Origin: Gongronella butleri | Taxonomy: Eukaryota > Mucoromycota > Mucoromycetes > Mucorales > Cunninghamellaceae | Reading direction: 5' to 3' | DNA length: 64,000 nucleotides | Assembly: GCA_025201375.1 (NCBI GenBank) | Contig: JAIWZP010000047.1 | Coordinates: 124,001 to 188,000, forward strand | Shown: in pieces, positions 55,569 through 64,000 of the stretch | How the letters are laid out: every line of letters begins with the position of its first letter | Position numbering within the stretch: position 1 is the stretch's first letter | Made by a program: the position numbers and the translations under genes | Notes under the pieces: generated by a model | The model's database searches: none | What the model was told of the DNA's origin: nothing | What the model saw: only the letters and a program-made list of their open reading frames with translations

Positions 55569-55814
55569 TAGAAATTTCGCAAGCGCGGTTTTATCGGTAA
55601 CGGGTTACGGTATAATAAAAACAATGTCAAGCTCTCTAACCAAGATCGAAAATACGGATTTTCAGAGTTATTGTGCACCAAGTCACCGAAATATCAAAGC
55701 GATCTCTCCAAAATAAGAGCGCTTTTATCCCTTTTGGCCGCTGATTCGTGTGAGGTGTCACGCACGCTGATAGGTTGCACCTTTGGCGCGTGAGCTACAA
55801 AAATTGAGACGATC
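54416..55814. other. Duplicated upstream region, then gene-free DNA
   Basis: The stretch 54430-54610 and 54800-54925 is the counterpart of 46170-46480. It is split by about 190 bp containing a T run at 54718-54731. From 54930 to 55640 there is no recognised feature apart from 45 consecutive A at 55522-55566. About 55645-55800 resembles 63430-63640. Confidence 0.5.
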
Positions 55815-56400
55815 TTACCACCCTTTTGCTGACGCATCCTCCGGATCTTGGTTATAGGGTCCTATATTTGAACTAAAGGATGCTGAACACAAAAAAACCG
55901 GCGATGTCAAGTTTTTCAGAGATTGGATCACACACTCCTAAGAACACGCATTTTTCATAAACTCAGGGCCAAATCAGGGTCAAAACGATCCCTGAAGGCC
56001 AACTGGCCGAAAACTCGAAGCGATATCCCCAAACTGCAAGCGCTTTTACCGCGTTTGTCCGCTGATTCATTTGATGCGTCTCATGCGTCGGGGCGCTCAG
56101 CCGTTGCCGCTGTACGAGACCAAATGGTCGTGATTTTACCCCCTTTACGCCTATGAAACTGGTGCTTCAGCAGAAACTTGCTCAACTGGTCCCAAATTTT
56201 GACCAGTTGTTGATGGTACTGTAAATCCATCAATTCTTCTCCAGTGGTGTTACAGTACGTAAGTTTGCTCCCGAATCGGATCACTCAGTCGCGACCTCGC
56301 GAGAAATCTCGAGATTCGTGTTTGCTATCATAGTGATAAAAACCCAGTGTCAAATAATATATTACGCGTTCCTCCCGATGAGACTGACTATGTATCTGGC
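55815..56400. repeat. Dispersed repeat family B, copy 2
   Basis: Collinear with 19795-20400: 'cttaccacccttttgc', 'ggtcctatatttgaactaa', 'aaaacgatccctgaaggcc', 'gctcagccgttgccgc' and 'gagaaatctcgagattcgtg'. Non-coding. Confidence 0.8.
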
Positions 56401-56439
56401 TCCAAAATTAGACCAGTGGACACTCGACCCAAAACTTCC

Positions 56440-56960
56440 GTGATCCCACGATTTCTCGCAAATCGGATCACATACTGTACCTACTCCTAAGAAAATGCAT
56501 TTTTCATAAAATCAGGGCCGCCAAATCAGGTTCAAAACGATCCCTGAAGGCTAACTCGCCGAAAACTCGAAGCGATATCTCCAAACCACAAGCGTTTTTA
56601 CCGCGTTTGGCGGCCTATTCATTTGAGGCGACTCTTGCTTGCGTCGAAGCGCCCAGTTGCTGTCGCGGCACGAGGCAAAATAAATGGTGCTGATTGTACC
56701 TTTTTTTTACGCCTACAGTATGAAACTAGCACTTCATCAGAAACTTGCGCATCTGGTCCCAAATTTGGACCAGTTGATGGTATGATGATAAACCCAATTT
56801 TCTAACAGTGTTACATTTTTTTGCCAATCGGATTACTCAGTCCTGAGAAATCTCGTGAGTCATGTTTGCTGGTGAAAAACCACCACCGGCAGAGCCAAGA
56901 AACAATTACTGTATTTTACGCATTCCTCCCGACGAGAGTGACCATCCGGCGCCAAATTTA
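56440..56960. repeat. Dispersed repeat family B, copy 3
   Basis: A further copy directly after copy 2, same orientation: 'aaatgcatttttcataaaa', 'gttcaaaacgatccctgaa', 'cttgcgcatctggtcccaaa' and 'ctcagtcctgagaaatctcg'. Copies 2 and 3 are effectively in tandem. Nothing is recognised from 56960 to 57592. Confidence 0.8.
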
Positions 56961-57597
56961 GACCAGTGGTGGATATTCGACTCGGGAGCATGTCCAATGA
57001 CCGGGGGCCATTGTCTTCTTAATGGCGACTGGTTATACAACTGGCATAGACACTGGTTTTATAACACTGGTTTAACTTATCGTTTATGTTTCCCTGAGTT
57101 ATCACCACTGGTTTTATCTGGGCAAGATCATCCAGAAAGATAATATTAGGTTAATTAAGCAAGAAAAAATATATATTACTTGGATGATTTTAAAAAATTG
57201 GTAAATACAGCTGATGAGCAACTGGTCCTGCAGGCGGTTTTTATTCACGATTGCCCTGAAGGTGCTCCTCGAAATATCGATGATTCCAAGTAGTCTTTCC
57301 AGAGATCGGATCACTCAATCAGTTCTGAGAAAATGCAATTTGCCCAAAATCCGGGCCAAATCACAAACTGTTATGCCCGCAAAGCCAAGATGATTCACGC
57401 CATACATTTTTTCTTTCTTATTTACGAGCTCCTCCTGTGCCATCCCTCCTCAAGGCTGTCCCCTTCGCGCGACGACCGTTCTTAGCCCCTAATTCCTGAT
57501 GGTGCTGGCCAACAACACCACCAATGCGTGCATGATGACCCAACCTCCTAACATGCAATTGACCCTCAACTACTTAGCGTTACGTAAATAATCCCCT

Positions 57598-58110
57598 TGT
57601 CACGATCCCACTCGTGAAATGCCAATACCTTTTTTTTCTCCAGTCCTTTTCTTCCCTTGGTCCGCCCTTGTTCCACTTTTCCCTTCTCGCGTGCCCATTG
57701 GAACCCCGATCTGTCTGTGCGCAAGGCCGCAGACCAATTTGGCCTTGCCCCACATACTGTAAAAGACCCCGCCACTTTCCTTTTCCCCTTCCCTTCTTTT
57801 TTTTCTTTTCTTTTCTCTTCACTCTTCCTCCAACACCCACTCGTTCCCTTGCCTCGCGGTGTTGCTGTCATCAATAAACCCACGTTTGTCCCAATAATGT
57901 CCAATCATGTACACTCTTTCCGTCAAGGTCGGCGCCTCCGTGTCAAGGGAGTCGCCGCCCGCCGAGCTCAACGACGCGTTGCCCAACAAGGCATTTTGGG
58001 CGATGCCAGAGACACCCGACGCCTCGTTAATCACTCGGCCGGCTCAATGACCACGACAATTCCCCCTCACCCCCAAGGACAGCGACAGCTTAGCGGATAG
58101 GATCGTGTCA
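57598..58110. mobile_element. Solo LTR 1 (513 bp) with 5-bp target duplication
   Basis: It begins TGTCACGATCC and ends GGATCGTGTCA, i.e. the TG...CA ends sit within an 11-bp terminal inverted repeat typical of LTRs. It is flanked on both sides by CCCCT (57593-57597 and 58111-58115). It is nearly identical over its length to 61218-61734. It contains 'caataaac' near 57870 as a possible poly(A) signal. No internal retroelement coding sequence is attached, so it is a solo LTR left by recombination. Confidence 0.88.
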
Positions 58111-59050
58111 CCCCTTTTTACTGATGGATCCTTCAGATCCATCATCTTGACTCATCTGTATCATACTGTAGCTAGATATCATACTGTACGACCCCCTTTT
58201 TTCCCTCGATCCTTCTTAGAGGAGTAAGAAGGACATCCGCACAGCGCATGTCCTTGCTTCTTTTTCCCTTATCTCTACTGTATATACAATATATGATAGT
58301 CACATACAGTATATACTGTACAGTGCCCTCCCAAAAAAAAGTTGACACTTTGGCTATTGCTCCACAGTGTGAGATGTCAAGCAATCGCGTTAATCTGTTC
58401 TGTATTGATCAATAATGGCTCAAATGACATGAAATTTCGTAGGAACAATGATAAAAAAGTGTAAAACAAGTTCTAAAATTATGAACGGGATACAGCAAGC
58501 GGGTTTTGAAATAGAGCAAAAAAGGGGTACCTGACGCGTCACGCGACGCGACGCGTATCTACGCATATACAATGGCCTGTGGAGATGAAATGACATTATG
58601 AACACCATCTCCAAATTTTTTTGTGACGAGCGTAATGGTTCCTGATTGTATTTTATGAATCAATTCCATGCTACATGCATCACATCGGTACTGTGATTGC
58701 TAAATGTAAGATTATTATGCGACGCGTGCACGTATCAGACGCGTCAAAAGTTGCGATTTTCTTCCTAACATGGTCGTAATGCTCCTACTGATCAACCAAT
58801 TGATAACAGCCTATTCTTGTCCTTCAAATTAAAGTATTACAATGGCTTTAAGTCAAGTAGTGACTAAAATTAAATGACAGAAATGAATATTGTTATTTCA
58901 GATGCGCCTGACGGGTGACGCGTGTCACATGATGACTTTACATATATCGATCACAGCACCGATGTGATGCATGTAACATGGAATTGATTCATGAAATACA
59001 ATCAGGCATCATTACACTCGTCACGAAAAAAATTTGGAGATGGTGTTCAT

Positions 59051-59518
59051 TAGTGTATACTATCGATGAACCGGTTTGGTTTTTTTGTAAAACCGAAACC
59101 GAATCGATAATATTTTCGAAAACCGAAACCGAATCGATAAGATTTCCGGAAACCGAAACCGAACCGAATCGAATCGTTAAGACTTCAACACGTGACCTTT
59201 CCAAAAAAAAGAAGCGCTCAATTTTAAAAATTGGGAAAAAAATGCAAAATCAAAGAAGGATTCGAACTCTGGACCTTGCAGGTTGCGTCCCTGCGTCAAA
59301 CCACTACACTAAAAATCTATTTCTGACCATAAAGATTAAATTGTATGAAGTAGTACCACCAATTTTTTTTCAATGCCCGCTTATCGGTTTTTATCGGTTA
59401 CCGGTTTGGCTCGAAATTTTTATCGATGAAACCGGTTTCAAAAAATGCCAAACCGAAACCGATATTATCGATTCGATTCGATTCGGTTTCGGTTTCACCG
59501 AATCGTTAGTATACCCTA
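59051..59518. mobile_element. hAT-type MITE nested in the foldback element
   Basis: 468 bp with imperfect 15-bp terminal inverted repeats: TAGTGTATACTATCG at the left and, in reverse complement, TAGGGTATACTAACG at the right (13 of 15 match). It is flanked by a perfect 8-bp duplication, GTGTTCAT (59043-59050 and 59519-59526). Removing it with one copy of the duplication restores the sequence expected from the other arm of the host element. Subterminal regions carry multiple 'aaaccgaaaccgaatcg' repeats in opposite orientations, as hAT elements often do. Non-autonomous. Confidence 0.88.
59250..59318 (-). ncRNA. tRNA-like sequence inside the MITE
   Basis: Read on the minus strand it has an A-box-like 'tagtgtagtggttt', a 5-bp stem GCAGG/CCTGC closing a 7-nt loop, and a good B box 'gagttcgaatcc'. 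The loop lacks the universal T33, and neither the T stem nor the acceptor stem pairs well. It is therefore a degenerate tRNA-derived sequence or Pol III-promoter fossil, not a working tRNA. It resembles the 5' half of some valine tRNAs. The same bases also read as a meaningless open frame on the plus strand. Confidence 0.45.
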
Positions 59519-59874
59519 GTGTTCATAATGTCATTTCATCTCCACAGGCCATTGTATACGCGTAGATACGCGTCGCGTCGCGTGACGCGTCAGGTACCCC
59601 TTTTTTGCTCTATTTCAAAACCCGCTTGCTGTATCCCGTTCATAATTTTAGAACTTGTTTTACACTTTTATATCATTGTTTCTACGAAATTTCATGTCAT
59701 TTGAGCCATTATTGATCAATACAGAACAGATTAACGTGATTGCTTGACATCTCACACTGTGGAGCAATAGCCAAAGTGTCAACTTTTTTTTGGGAGGGCA
59801 CTGTACAGTACAGTATACTGTAAGTACTGTATACCAATCCACACACCCTTGCTTCTTGAGTAATAAAATCCCTA

Positions 59875-60885
59875 TTACTGTATCATACAAAAAATGATCT
59901 CTCCTATCAATGCTGTTCCCGTCGTGCGCTCGTGCCTGTGGCCCCGGTGCCCTTCTGTGGGCACAACAACACAAACGGAGGAAACGTCAATCGACAAACC
60001 AAAATGTCGTCGCAACCACGGGGGGCGACGACGCACGGGAACGCGTGCTTTACAACAGCCAGAGACGACGGTTGTGCGCCCCACCTTCATGATGGCGCTC
60101 GTGTATGAGGCGGCGCTGCTGTGCTTTCTGCGTGAGGCGACTTGCGTGCGTCTGTCGCCGCCAGGAGCGACCCAACTGTCGCGGTCCAGGCCGCGCGATG
60201 CGCGGCCCCGACCTCCTGGACCACCGGAGCGGGAGCAGTACTGGATATCGCGTTCCACTTGGCGTTCGGGCGCTTTATCGGCCATTTTTTCGAAAAATTG
60301 GGCGACGATAGCGAGGATGGTTTCCGAGTCGCATGGGTTGATGGGTGTCGAGCTAGCCACGTGCTTTGATAAGTCGTACAGCATGGCCAGTGTGGTTGTC
60401 AGGTCGATCTGGTCGCGTTCCAACATGGCCCAGTCAAAAGCCGAGCGGATAATGGTGTTGAGTGGGGCCGCGAGTCGCTGAGTAGGGTCATGTTGGTTAT
60501 CGACTGTGGGATCGTCGTGCACTTTTGGCGGAGGTTGTTGAATCGGGGCAATATCGGCGGTATCGGGAAGTTTGGGTGGCGTGGGTACCACAGGGCACGT
60601 GATCGGAGGTGATGCGATGACGGTTGTCGTGCTCGTGTCAGCAGGCGTCCAATCGATGACGCTGTCTTGGACCCAGCCTGCCAACGGGTCGTCTCTTGCC
60701 ACGGGTTCGGGAAAATGCACGTATTCTTGAAAAAATGCGTTTTCGTCGGCAATGGATCGGTTGGATGGGTCGCTGTCGAACGCGACCGCCAGGGTTGAGA
60801 TGCGTTCCCAGTCAGGTGAGTCGGGGATAGGCGTTGGAGGTGCGATGTTTTCTCCGATGGTGGTGAGGGGTTGTCCAGCGGGCAT
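59875..60885 (-). CDS. Hypothetical Pro/Asp-rich protein, possibly element-derived
   Basis: An open frame on the minus strand; the likely ATG at 60885 gives 336 aa. From 60885 to about 60240 the composition is protein-like: 'DSPDWERISTLAVAFDSDPS', 'FFQEYVHFPEPVARDDPLAG', then a helical part 'TIIRSAFDWAMLERDQ' and 'TLAMLYDLSKHVAS', 'ETILAIVAQFFEKMADKAPE'. After that the frame runs into a Gly/Arg-rich stretch within an inverted repeat and is probably non-native. TATA-like 'tttataaatatg' lies upstream (about 60985). I do not recognise the family. The surroundings are transposon remnants, so it may be a capsid-like or accessory frame of a dead element, or not a gene. Confidence 0.3.
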   Translation of the reverse strand: MPAGQPLTTIGENIAPPTPIPDSPDWERISTLAVAFDSDPSNRSIADENAFFQEYVHFPEPVARDDPLAGWVQDSVIDWTPADTSTTTVIASPPITCPVVPTPPKLPDTADIAPIQQPPPKVHDDPTVDNQHDPTQRLAAPLNTIIRSAFDWAMLERDQIDLTTTLAMLYDLSKHVASSTPINPCDSETILAIVAQFFEKMADKAPERQVERDIQYCSRSGGPGGRGRASRGLDRDSWVAPGGDRRTQVASRRKHSSAASYTSAIMKVGRTTVVSGCCKARVPVRRRPPWLRRHFGLSIDVSSVCVVVPTEGHRGHRHERTTGTALIGEIIFCMIQ

Positions 60886-61117
60886 TGAGGGCGGTGCCGG
60901 AGCGATCCGGATCAAGCTGTCTTTTCTCCCCCTCTCTCGTTCCTTTCTGTTTCCCCTTGTTTCCTCTCTTGTACTGTACACATATTTATAAATTGACTTT
61001 TGAATTGATATGCCGGCCATGAGACCCGACCACTCCGCCCCACGCCAATTGGCCCGTTGCTCCCGCTCCGGTGGTCCAGGCGGTCGGGGCCGCGCGTCGC
61101 GCGGCCTGGATCGCGAC
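60177..61117. repeat. 60-bp GC-rich inverted repeats flanking the hypothetical frame
   Basis: 60177-60236 and 61058-61117 are reverse complements with about three mismatches (core 'gctccggtggtccagg' and 'ggtcggggccgcgcg'). They enclose about 820 bp that holds the protein-like part of the frame. The arms are far more GC-rich than their surroundings. Confidence 0.75.
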
Positions 61118-61217
61118 ACCAACCTCGTCTTGCGCTACCACCATGCGCTCGTACCACATCGCGGCCAGTGACCCTTCTTGGTGTCGTTCCGCCTCGGCCA
61201 GGCGCACCCGCAATTGA

Positions 61218-61734
61218 TGTCACGATCCCACTCGTGAAATGCCAATACCTTTTTTTTTTCTCCAGTCCTTTTCTTCCCTTGGTCCGCCCTTGTTCCGCTT
61301 TCCCTCCTCGCGTGCCCATTGGAACCCCGATCTGTCTGTGCGCAAGGCCGCAGACCAATTTGGCCTTGCCCCACATACTGTAAAAGACCCCGCCACTTTC
61401 CTTTTCCCCTTCCTTTCTTTTTTTTTTTCTTCTTTTCTCTTCACTCTTCCAACACCCACTCGTTCCCTTGCCTCGCGGTGTTGCTGTCATCAATAAACCC
61501 ACGTTTGTCCCAATAATGTCCAATCATGTACCGTACACTCTTTCCGTCAAGGTCGGCGCCTCCGTGTCAAGGGAGTCGCCGCCCGCCGAGCTCAACGACG
61601 CGTTGCCCAACAAGGCATCTTGGGCGATGCCAGAGACGCCCGACGCCTCATTAATCACTCGGCCGGCTCAATGACCACGACACTCCCTCCTCACCCCCAA
61701 GGACAGCGACAGCCTAGGGGATCGGATCGTGTCA
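61218..61734. mobile_element. Solo LTR 2 (517 bp) with 5-bp target duplication
   Basis: Same TGTCACGATCC...GGATCGTGTCA ends as LTR 1, and near-identical along its length with a few substitutions and small indels, including the T-run length near 61250 and 61425. It is flanked by ATTGA on both sides (61213-61217 and 61735-61739). This differs from the CCCCT of LTR 1, so the two are independent insertions, not the two ends of one element. Confidence 0.88.
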
Positions 61735-62079
61735 ATTGACGTTCTAAGCGTTCTGCATGCCTTTGAGTCTGTTAATCATTTCCACGCGTTTATTTCAAAA
61801 ATTATCAAAAATCAGAGACCAGCAGAAGACCGAGGTGTCAACAATTTTGAAGATTTGGCACTTTTTCGAAAGTTTTCACAATAAAAATGACAACCCTTGA
61901 TTAGATCATCTCTTCAAATCTTTGAATTAGGCAAGTTCGTCGCGTGTTTTTCAACATGACACGGAAATCCCGAAGTCAGCTGGGTCGTGCACATAAATTC
62001 AAAATATCGACATTTTCATAATTTGGCACTTTTTTGGTCAAATTATTATTTGATCGCAATGAAACTTGCATTGTTCAAA

Positions 62080-63300
62080 TGAGACGGGCTCGGACGTCAT
62101 TTCCAGAATGTTTGATTGCCCGATGCGTGACGTTTGCATGCTTACAAAAACCGTTCAAACAGTTCAAAATTTTCCAATCTCAATGTTCTCGGTAACCGAT
62201 GGAGCGACACAAGGCACTTTTAACGCGTCGTAAGCAGCCGTTAAATCTCTATCGAGTGAAACCAGTTTCACCGATGGATGGCCAAAACTCGCAGAGAAAT
62301 TCACTTTTTCATCAAAATCTTTGATCGCGATTTGCTCGACAACGGCCTGGTTGACCCCTGTTTTTTTATTGCAGTTTTACTAACAAACAGGTACGCAAAG
62401 CATCTAATGGAATGACTCGAGTAGCGCTAACTTGGGTTTTAACTTTTTGCATCAGTCATTTCACGAGGCAACAGCCCACTCAACGCACAAAAAGTGCAAA
62501 ATAAAAAAATAAAAAAATGAAAAAAAATAAAAATTCCATACAATCCACGCAGCCTAATTTGGAAGTGTCAAGCCTTAAATTTTGCAAAAAAATCTTGCTC
62601 AAAGTAAGCAATTTTCTCAGTCGATCGCCGTTCATGCGTCACGCTTTTGGTTTTATTCTTGCTTTGGGCTGACTTGCCATTTTCTCTGCCAATAGCAAAT
62701 TGTCGGATTTACCTGCTTGGGATGCATTGATCACTCGGAGTTCGAAATTGCCCGTTTTTGGGATTTAAAAGTGTGACCCCTGAGTTTTTAAAAAGTGGTC
62801 GTACCGCTTTGGGTGTTTAAGCTTTTTTGTTGCAAATTTTGCGCTGAACACGATGCGGCCATTTTTGAGCGGGGTCAACCATGCAGATGGACAGACGAAT
62901 GCAAAATAGTAAAAATAGAAGATTATTTATTGGTGTTTTCGAGTCCAAAAAAAATCGCGCGGGTCCGTTTTGAGCACTGGCCTGAAGTTTATGCCGTGAC
63001 GCATTTTTCATTGGCGGGCAAGCAGGCGGTAAAAAATTTTCTGGAGGCACAACAGGCCGGCAAAGTCTGAAAAACATGCCCTTTGGCGCTTTGGGTTTTA
63101 CAGTAAAAGGTAAATCGTAAATGTGTACAGTACGATATTTTTGCATTGTGGCGCGAGGTTTCAGGCTCTGAAATGTTAGCACGCGTCACTTTCTGTCCAC
63201 TGAGATTAAAAATGAACAGATCACGTCACTGTTGGCGTGTAAAATCCAAAAAACGAATGAAAATCATGCTCTTTTGCATTTTCTCGGGCGCTTGCTGAGA
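62080..63300. repeat. Dispersed repeat family A, copy 3 (partial)
   Basis: Collinear with about 2455-3700 and 22260-23560: 'ctctatcgagtgaaaccagtttcacc', 'actaacaaacagg', 'aacttgggttttaactttttgca', 'gatgcattgatcactcgga' and 'ttctggaggcacaacaggccgg'. The part 61740-62080 resembles earlier family A sequence less clearly. No gene is seen. Confidence 0.75.
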
Positions 63301-64000
63301 TGCTGACTGATTTTTTTATCATATGCTTGCGAAAGCTCACATTTGTGAATATTGACAGGCAGGCAGAGTCGCGCGCTCGCGCCAGCATGATGTCATATCT
63401 GACAAAGAGCCAAGGTGCCAAATCATACAGTATCATAATCGAAAAAGTGAATTCGCGGAGTTATTGCACACCAGGTCGCCAAAACCTCAATGCGATCTCT
63501 CCAAAACACAAGCGCTTTTGCTATTGATTAACTTTGGGAGACTCACTCGTCGATACGTTGGGCCATCGCCGCCGTACGCGACTACGCAGATGGTGGTGAT
63601 CTTACAGTATCCACTTTACTGTACGTGTACTGTAAAATCTCAACACCATGCAAATCGTTCTTTTGTGGCATTTTCACGGACGCTACGTGGCTGTCTGCTG
63701 TATTTTTTTTTCAGACATACGTACGTAGACAAGACGCGATTCATGCTCGCAATGCCCTCAGTTCCTCACCAAATTTGGGAGGGATAAAATCACAGAATTA
63801 CCGTCCGTGGAACAGAGAGATTGGCAGGATCAATTGATCTCGAGTCAAAGGGTCTGACGATGTGTGTCTTTTTATCATATGTTTTGATGATGCTCGCATT
63901 GATGACTTGTCAATCCATCAGCAATCCATCAGCAATCTGCATCCTTCGGTCATGTAGAGCCCTACGTAGAAGCGGGCGCAGAATTCATTTCGAAATAAAA
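63301..64000. other. Gene-free end of the window
   Basis: About 63430-63640 is related to 55645-55800 ('gttattgcaca', 'gcgatctctccaaaa', 'agcgctttt'), i.e. another fragment linked to family B. 'tacagta/tactgta' motifs cluster near 63603-63640. The remainder shows nothing recognisable. Confidence 0.5.

Larger units (their letters stand above)
58321..59803. mobile_element. TA-flanked long-inverted-repeat (foldback) element, Tc1/mariner-like ends
   Basis: The ends are CAGTGCCCTCCC and its exact reverse complement, each flanked by TA (58319-58320, 59804-59805). The left arm (58321 to about 58745) is matched in inverse orientation by about 58895-59050 plus 59527-59803. So the two arms are about 425-435 bp and the loop about 150 bp. 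The arms contain 'gacgcgtcacgcgacgcgacgcg'-type sequence rich in ACGCGT. The right arm is interrupted by a separate 468-bp insertion. No transposase is encoded. TA duplication and CAGTG ends suggest mobilisation by a Tc1/mariner-class transposase. Confidence 0.85.

Noticed and set aside
59250..59318. A functional tRNA gene on the minus strand
   Set aside because: T33 is missing and the acceptor and T stems do not pair; only tRNA-like status is claimed.
58978..59565. 195-codon frame with Thr-Glu-Thr-Glu repeats
   Set aside because: It crosses the boundary between two transposons and is made of MITE subterminal repeats and the tRNA-like segment.
57598..61734. A complete LTR retrotransposon with internal region between the two LTR copies
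   Set aside because: Each LTR has its own distinct 5-bp target duplication, and the interior contains unrelated DNA transposons.
1..64000. CRISPR array, rRNA operon or bacterial-type operon
   Set aside because: No regularly spaced identical repeats with unique spacers, no rRNA-like sequence, and the gene structure is eukaryotic throughout.

Overview
The window is nuclear DNA of a filamentous fungus, most likely an early-diverging one (Mucoromycota/Mucorales-like; this placement is inference). Genes have short GT-AG introns (about 45-130 nt) with T-rich 3' ends, TATA boxes close to the start codons, AATAAA-type 3' signals, and proteins with clear fungal or opisthokont orthologues. There are no bacterial operons, CRISPR arrays or rRNA genes. 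I resolved exon structures by joining frames across splice sites. Every multi-exon model below closes in frame from ATG to stop.

Layout. 1-5196: gene-free, built of diverged dispersed repeats. 5197-19655: gene-dense block with a secreted purple acid phosphatase, a membrane GNAT protein, ATG10, an ETFRF1/LYRM5-type LYR protein, a Sec7-PH ARF exchange factor, a mitochondrial SAP-domain protein, an isoprenylcysteine-methylesterase-like hydrolase and eIF2D. 19656-24147: second repeat island, largely a copy of the first. 24148-34399: TRAPPC5, a PX-AGC protein kinase and two tandem flavodoxin-fold NAD(P)H/azoreductase-like genes. 34400-36042: a frameshifted relic. 36043-43270: VPS35, a two-LIM protein, a C2H2 zinc-finger protein and ZNHIT1/Vps71. 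43271-54930: two paralogous secreted proteins on duplicated segments, on either side of a full-length FANCM/Mph1 helicase. 54930-64000: a transposon and repeat graveyard.

The genes are housekeeping functions with no shared pathway: endosome/Golgi traffic (VPS35, TRAPPC5, ARF-GEF), autophagy (ATG10), translation (eIF2D), chromatin (ZNHIT1), DNA repair (FANCM) and mitochondria (ETFRF1, SAP protein). The nearest thing to a theme is membrane traffic.

The most interesting structure is at 57.6-61.7 kb: two solo LTRs, each with its own 5-bp target duplication. Between them is a 1.48-kb TA-flanked long-inverted-repeat element that has itself been invaded by a 468-bp hAT-type MITE with a perfect 8-bp target duplication. 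That MITE carries a tRNA-like sequence. Other notable points are two GC-AG introns, a 20-nt internal exon, a 64-nt uninterrupted poly(T) tract at a 3' splice site, and a roughly 2.4-kb repeat block present near both ends of the first gene cluster.
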